From Candidatus Rokuibacteriota bacterium (GTDB taxonomy: Bacteria > Methylomirabilota > Methylomirabilia > Rokubacteriales > CSP1-6): a stretch of DNA of 8,803 bases. A program made the position numbers and the translations under genes. Of the stretch, positions 5,502 to 8,803 are shown piece by piece. The stretch is from positions 1 through 8,803 of the forward strand of contig QHRT01000372.1 of assembly GCA_003220195.1 (NCBI GenBank), read 5' to 3'. Numbering within the stretch: the first letter of the stretch is position 1; the number at the start of each line of letters is the position of its first letter. The notes beneath the pieces are model-generated. The model was not told the origin of the DNA. It made no database searches and was given only the letters and a program-made list of their open reading frames with translations.

Positions 5502-5874
5502 TGTGATGTCCTCCTCACTTCTGGGGGGAGAAACCGGTTTGCCCGTGGGGCTCAATGGATCGCCCGTGAAGGGTGACCCTGGTGGATGGATACGCGAGCA
5601 GCCTAGCACGAGTAGCGGGAACCTACGACCGGGGCTCCCGGGCGGCGACGCGGGATCGGACGGCTTTCCGATCAGGCGGCCCGGCGATCGGTGACGGTCG
5701 CGGTCGGCTGGAGACGTCGCGCGAGCAATGTCATGACCGCGCGCTCGTCGGTATCGAGACCATGGAACGGCTTTGACTTTCGTTTTTTCGCGTCACGATC
5801 AAACCGTGCCATCATGTCAGCGGCTTCCCGCGAACGATCCGTCACCGCTCGGGCTGTGAAGGAGGTACCTGGTG
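5502..5874. other. 373-bp divergent intergenic region
   Basis: This region separates the start of the envelope cluster (minus) from the zinc-ribbon gene (plus), so it should hold promoters for both. A perfect palindrome, AAACCGGTTT, lies at 5531-5540, thirty bases before the lipoprotein ATG and probably in its 5' UTR or promoter; it could be an operator. TTGACT at 5773-5778 is a good -35 candidate for the zinc-ribbon gene, but the -10 at 17-18 bp (GATCAA) is weak. Around 5770-5820 the sequence is distinctly less GC-rich than elsewhere. A 47-codon minus-strand frame (5672-5815) shows weak coding character. No convincing gene is seen. Confidence 0.5.
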
Positions 5875-6246
5875 ATGACGTCGATGGCGCGACCCATGTC
5901 ATGCCCCAAGTGCGGATCCACCTCGGTTCGTCGCCACCAGCGGAGTACCGGCATCCTGGCCATGCCGTATCTCTGCCAGACGTGCCAGCACGAGTGGGAG
6001 CCACCGCTGAGCCGGCGAGGCTACGTCTCCGCGATGGTGTTTGCCGTCGCCATGGCGGTGGCCAGCATTGCCGCATGGCTCGCGCTCGACATGGCCGGCG
6101 AGCCACGCGTCGTCCTGAATATCCCGAACGGTTACATGGTGATCGTCCTGTTGCTCGCGTCCTGCGCAGTCTTCGCGTTCGCCTACTTTGGCCTCGCCAG
6201 GCTGCGGACGACCGCGGAGGCGGGTCAGGCCGACGTCAGGCCCTGA
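5875..6246 (+). CDS. Zinc-ribbon membrane protein, 123 aa
   Basis: An N-terminal zinc ribbon (C10PKC13, then C34QTC37 and HEW) is followed by two membrane helices (about 51-71, VSAMVFAVAMAVASIAAWLA, and 87-108, YMVIVLLLASCAVFAFAYFG) and a short charged tail. The zinc site would face the cytoplasm if the N-terminus stays inside (inference). Small proteins of this layout are widespread and mostly uncharacterised; the ribbon suggests nucleic-acid or protein contact but nothing specific. ATG 5875 is chosen because AAGGAGGT (5859-5866) ends eight bases upstream; a GTG at 5872, directly before, is also possible. It is a single gene, convergent with the CBS gene and sharing its terminator region. 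Confidence 0.85.
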   Translation: MTSMARPMSCPKCGSTSVRRHQRSTGILAMPYLCQTCQHEWEPPLSRRGYVSAMVFAVAMAVASIAAWLALDMAGEPRVVLNIPNGYMVIVLLLASCAVFAFAYFGLARLRTTAEAGQADVRP

Positions 6247-6279
6247 ACGTCGCAGTGACGCCAGGATCGCTGGAGCGCG

Positions 6280-6314
6280 GCCGCTAGCCCAACTGCGGAA
6301 GTTCGGCTAGCGGC
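6280..6314. terminator. Strong hairpin between zinc-ribbon and CBS genes
   Basis: GCCGCTAGCC (6280-6289) and GGCTAGCGGC (6305-6314) are a perfect 10-bp inverted repeat. Inside, AACT/AGTT adds four pairs past a C-C mismatch, leaving a GCGGA loop. It lies where two convergent genes end. On the minus strand its first arm holds the TAG that would end the CBS protein in its original frame. No strong T-tract is present, but the stem is the most stable in this junction. Confidence 0.65.
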
Positions 6315-6703
6315 ATTCGATGTACTCGCGCAGGTAACGGTTCTCGTACTCCGGAGATCATCCCGGCCACGCGATCGCCGTCCATGACCGGCAAGTGACG
6401 CACCCGGTTCTTCGTGACGATCCCCATCGCGTAGTCGACGTCGTCGTCCGGCACGCAGATGACCAGGTCGCGCGTCATCACGTCGCCCACGCGGATCGTG
6501 CCGAGCTCGCGACTCTGCTCGCGACAGACGCGCAGCACATCGCGCTCGCTGATGATCCCGGCCACGGATCTTTCAGGTCCACGGACCAGGAGTGCGCCGA
6601 TGCCGTGCCGGACGAGGAGCGCCACGGCATCCAGGATGGTGCGGTCGGGGCCAATCGTATGAACGTGCGCGCCTTTGATCTCGAGAATCTCTCGAAGCTT
6701 CAC
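6284..6703 (-). CDS. Two-CBS-domain protein with frameshifted C-terminus
   Basis: CBS pairs bind adenine nucleotides and regulate or sense energy state; stand-alone pairs of about 140 aa are common and their targets are usually unknown. From GTG 6703 the product is 139 aa: CBS1 about 9-62 (VHTIGPDRTILDAVALLVRH, then GIGALLV and VAGIISERDVLR), and CBS2 from about 72 (VGDVMTRDLVICVPDDDVDY, then KNRVRHLPVMDGDRVAGMIS). The usual continuation (a helix like IGDVVKARxxE) is missing. After S117 the frame runs into unrelated residues and through the terminator hairpin to a stop at 6284. In another frame, 6307-6351 encodes EYENRYLREYIECR and a stop, the expected tail of this family. A deletion of roughly a dozen codons, not a multiple of three, explains this. 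CBS2 is therefore probably incomplete. Confidence 0.88.
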   Translation of the reverse strand: MKLREILEIKGAHVHTIGPDRTILDAVALLVRHGIGALLVRGPERSVAGIISERDVLRVCREQSRELGTIRVGDVMTRDLVICVPDDDVDYAMGIVTKNRVRHLPVMDGDRVAGMISGVREPLPARVHRMPLAELPQLG

Positions 6704-6708
6704 GGGGC

Positions 6709-6715
6709 ACCTCCT
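6709..6715 (-). promoter_or_regulatory. Ribosome binding site fixing the GTG start of the CBS gene
   Basis: AGGAGGT lies five bases before GTG 6701-6703. The frame also opens at a GTG at 6730, but that start would place this perfect Shine-Dalgarno inside the coding sequence, and the extra residues (FASRRRCP) do not belong to the CBS family. Confidence 0.75.
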
Positions 6716-6740
6716 GCGGGAGGCGAACACCGCTCTACCG

Positions 6741-6834
6741 TCTCGTGGGGGGCCCCGAGAGGCGCGCGGACGCGCCTGACATGGCCGCCCACAGCCCCCC
6801 GGCGCTCGGAGCGCGCCGGCATAGCCGGGCGCGC
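6741..6834. repeat. Run of GC-rich hairpins downstream of the FecR/DUF6600-like gene
   Basis: Three inverted repeats stand close together: TCTCG(t)GGG/CCCCGAGA at 6741-6760; AGGCGCG-CGGA-CGCGCCT at 6760-6777; and GCGCGCCGGC-ATA-GCC(G)GGCGCGC at 6811-6834, overlapped by CCGGCGC/GCGCCGG (6799-6819). They follow the stop of the 6925-8803 gene and precede the CBS gene on the same strand. They could be terminators or REP-like intergenic elements; the arms are not obvious copies of one another. Confidence 0.45.
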
Positions 6835-6891
6835 CCCTCGACGAGCGTTTACGTGGACAGGCTCTTCAGTGAGCGTCTCGGATAGGCCCCG

Positions 6892-6918
6892 ATTACACCC
6901 GCCTGCCGGCGCGGTCAA
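6892..6918 (-). promoter_or_regulatory. Weak sigma-70-like promoter candidate for the CBS gene
   Basis: On the minus strand TTGACC (6913-6918) is followed after only 15 bases by TGTAAT (6892-6897). The hexamers are good but the spacer is short. It lies just past the stop of the upstream gene and about 190 bp before the CBS start, with the hairpin run in between. Confidence 0.2.
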
Positions 6919-6924
6919 GGAACG

Positions 6925-8803
6925 TCAGGGTGACAGTCGATTCGCCGGCTCGCCGGGCAACGGACGTCCCGGCGGCGCTCCGTCCGGGCGCGCGTGTTCG
7001 GGCCGTCCCGCCGGTGTTCCCGGTGCTCCGGGCCGCGCACCCGGTGGCGCGATCGCGGTCGGCGGCGCCGGCCGTGGCGGGGTCGGCCGTTCGTGCTCGG
7101 CTTCCCGTCTGGCGTCGCGAGCCGCGGGGCCACCTTGAGGCGGCGCTGGAGCCGCGCCGGGTCCCGGCGGTGGGCCGGGCCGACGGTCCTGACCTACTGG
7201 TGATTGCCCCTGCTGACCGGGGTCGTCCGGTCGCGGTCGCGCCGGCCGCGGCTCCGGCCGCGCTGACGGTGGAGCCGGAGCGGGCGGCGCGGGCTGCGGC
7301 CGCGACACCGCCGGATGCGGGACGCCAGGCGCCGGCGCCGGTGCGGGCGGCCGCGGACGCTCCGCGTCGCTCTTCCCGAACGGAGGACGCGCTGGCGCCA
7401 CCGCGGCCGATGGGGGCCGGCGGGGAATGTTGACGAGGCGCGGCGGTGGCGGAGTTACCGGCGTGGACGCCGCGCCACCGCGCACAGGGGCGCCGCCGGC
7501 TTCCGCCGGACGTGGAGCCGGCGGCCGAGTCGCGACGACAGGTCGCGCGAGCACCGCCTCGGGAGGCCGCGTCGCGGGACCACTCCCCGCGACGAAGCTC
7601 GCGGGCGCTGGCCTCACGGGCAACCGGCCGTGAATCGGCTCGTGCTTCTGCGTGTCCGCGGGCGCGAGACGTGTCTCGTGCACGGGACGGACCGAGAAAT
7701 GATCGGCCCCCACGGTGACCACGGCATTCCGAACAGTGACGTTCTGGTACACGGTCACCTTGTTGACGATCGTCGTCTGGTTCACCACCGTCGTCGTTCG
7801 CGGTCCACCCCATCCGCCCCACCATGGCCGTCCGGCGTACCGTCCCCACCACGGCACCAGAGGTTCACCCCAGCCGAGCGCGACCCAGCTGATGGCGGGC
7901 GCGCCGACACTGATCCGCACGCCGGGCGCGCCGAAGAACGCGACGAGCGCCGGCGCATACGCCGCGCGGACGACCCGGGGCCCGGGCGCCCACGCCCAGA
8001 AGCCGTCGACGTAGACCCAGCGCCCGTAATGAAAGGGCGCCCATCCCCACGGCGCGGCGTCGACCCACGTCCATCCGTATGCCGGGTCCCACACCCATCG
8101 GCCCGAGCTGTACGGAACCCATCCCGCGGGCGCCGCTTCGGGAACCCACACGGTGCCGTACGTCGGCACCACGCGCCACGCTCCGTATTGATCGAGATCC
8201 GACGCTCCGTACACGTTCGGCGCGACGTAACGAGCGCTCACCGCCTCGACCAGGCTGTCCGTTCGCGCGTAGTTCCAGCTGTCCCAGGAATCGGGCTCGG
8301 GGGCGACGTAGGTCTGCGCGGCGCCGCTCGCGTCGAGCAGCACGTCCTCGCTGCTCGCGATGGCGAGCGCCTGACCGCTCGCGGAGGTGAGCGTGGCCTG
8401 ACCGCCGCGCCGCGTGATGAACGACGTGCGGTCCGGCGCGACGTCGACGCGATAGTACCCGGGGTGCGCCACCATGAACGCGCCGGTCGGCGTGTCGATC
8501 TCGACGGTACGGCCGGGTTCGACGGTCCGCAGATCGACCGCGACATGACCGGTCGTGATCTTCAGCTGCAAGAAATCGGATTCGAGGTTCGCCAGGCCGA
8601 GCTGCGTGTCGCCCCAGGCGCGAACGAACGCGCGTGGCCCGACCTGGAGCTCGATGTTTCCGGGGTGTCCGGTGAAGAGCTCATCGCCGGCGCCCAGCGG
8701 CGTGTTGCGCTGTGCGGGCGCCCAGTCGGCGGCGCCCGGACGCCAGAACGACGCCTCACCGTCCACGTAGCTGAGACGTGGTGGCGTCGGCCCGGCCGCA
8801 TCG
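6925..8803 (-). CDS. FecR/DUF6600-like protein with Pro-rich tail (5' end outside window)
   Basis: The frame is open to the right edge, where DAAGPTPPRLSYVDGEASFW continues upstream of the first in-window GTG (8766), so the start and any signal peptide are missing. Numbered from that GTG: residues 1-150 are a FecR-type beta domain (VDGEASFWRPG, NTPLGAGDELFTG, ELQVGPRAFVRAWGDTQLGL, then VEIDTPTGAFMVAHPGYYRV); 160-322 are an aromatic region with repeated units such as GWVPYSSGRWVWDPAYGW and GWAPFHYGRWVYVDGFW, the DUF6600 pattern; 323-352 are Thr/Val-rich strands; about 360-613 are a low-complexity Pro/Ala/Arg/Gly tail. The protein is probably periplasmic or surface-exposed; family function is unknown. 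In true FecR the domain sits behind an anti-sigma region, which is not visible here. No iron-uptake genes are adjacent. Confidence 0.9.
   Translation of the reverse strand, partial: DAAGPTPPRLSYVDGEASFWRPGAADWAPAQRNTPLGAGDELFTGHPGNIELQVGPRAFVRAWGDTQLGLANLESDFLQLKITTGHVAVDLRTVEPGRTVEIDTPTGAFMVAHPGYYRVDVAPDRTSFITRRGGQATLTSASGQALAIASSEDVLLDASGAAQTYVAPEPDSWDSWNYARTDSLVEAVSARYVAPNVYGASDLDQYGAWRVVPTYGTVWVPEAAPAGWVPYSSGRWVWDPAYGWTWVDAAPWGWAPFHYGRWVYVDGFWAWAPGPRVVRAAYAPALVAFFGAPGVRISVGAPAISWVALGWGEPLVPWWGRYAGRPWWGGWGGPRTTTVVNQTTIVNKVTVYQNVTVRNAVVTVGADHFSVRPVHETRLAPADTQKHEPIHGRLPVRPAPASFVAGSGPATRPPEAVLARPVVATRPPAPRPAEAGGAPVRGGAASTPVTPPPPRLVNIPRRPPSAAVAPARPPFGKSDAERPRPPAPAPAPGVPHPAVSRPQPAPPAPAPPSARPEPRPARPRPDDPGQQGQSPVGQDRRPGPPPGPGAAPAPPQGGPAARDARREAEHERPTPPRPAPPTAIAPPGARPGAPGTPAGRPEHARPDGAPPGRPLPGEPANRLSP

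Noticed and set aside
5573..5776. Plus-strand frame of 67 codons upstream of the zinc-ribbon gene
   Set aside because: There is no ribosome site, and the Arg-rich composition is typical of random GC-rich frames.
5672..5815. 47-codon minus-strand frame in the divergent intergenic region
   Set aside because: Third-position GC is low compared with neighbours, the ribosome site is weak, and its longer form overlaps the zinc-ribbon gene. No family is recognisable, so it is left as intergenic.
6262..6273. CCAG-GATCG-CTGG hairpin after the zinc-ribbon stop
   Set aside because: Four base pairs only; the much stronger stem at 6280-6314 explains termination better.
6893..7852. 319-codon minus-strand frame under the Pro-rich tail
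   Set aside because: It is a shadow frame of the FecR/DUF6600-like gene, Arg/Ala/Ser-rich and without recognisable domain structure.

Overview
The window is GC-rich DNA, most likely a chromosomal piece from a high-GC Gram-negative environmental bacterium. Three lipoprotein signals, two OmpA/Pal-type peptidoglycan-binding domains, a c-type cytochrome and a large FecR/DUF6600-like protein imply a cell with an outer membrane. Soil-type lineages such as Acidobacteriota, Rokubacteria-like groups or other high-GC lineages would fit, but the sequence alone does not settle the phylum. There are no tRNA or rRNA genes, IS elements, CRISPR arrays or phage genes.

Layout. (1) 69-958, minus strand: a secreted monohaem cytochrome c, followed by a small secreted CHRD-like protein. 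The signal peptide and mature part of the second protein lie in different frames, so it is frameshifted. (2) 1070-1483, plus: an unrecognised 137-aa soluble protein behind a strong Shine-Dalgarno and a possible sigma-54-type promoter. (3) 1512-5501, minus: a tight cluster of five genes. In transcription order these are a glycine-zipper lipoprotein, an 87-aa secreted protein, two tandem lipoproteins each built as collagen-like Gly-X-Y stalk plus OmpA C-terminal domain, and a hybrid sensor histidine kinase (PAS-GAF-HisKA-HATPase-REC). (4) 5502-5874: a 373-bp divergent intergenic region. (5) 5875-6246, plus: a zinc-ribbon protein with two membrane helices. (6) 6284-6703, minus: a two-CBS-domain protein whose C-terminal tail has been put out of frame by a small deletion; a strong hairpin marks its original end. 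(7) 6731-6924: a GC-rich intergenic region with a run of hairpins. (8) 6925-8803, minus: a FecR/DUF6600-like Trp/Tyr-rich protein with a Pro/Ala/Arg-rich tail of over 200 residues; its 5' end is off the window.

The most interesting unit is region 3. It looks like an envelope module in which lipid-anchored collagen-like stalks carry peptidoglycan-binding heads, with a signalling kinase encoded directly downstream and its 5' end abutting the second stalk gene. The kinase has no response regulator partner here. Two separate reading-frame breaks (regions 1 and 6) are supported by flanking signals. They are either real gene decay or sequencing/assembly errors.
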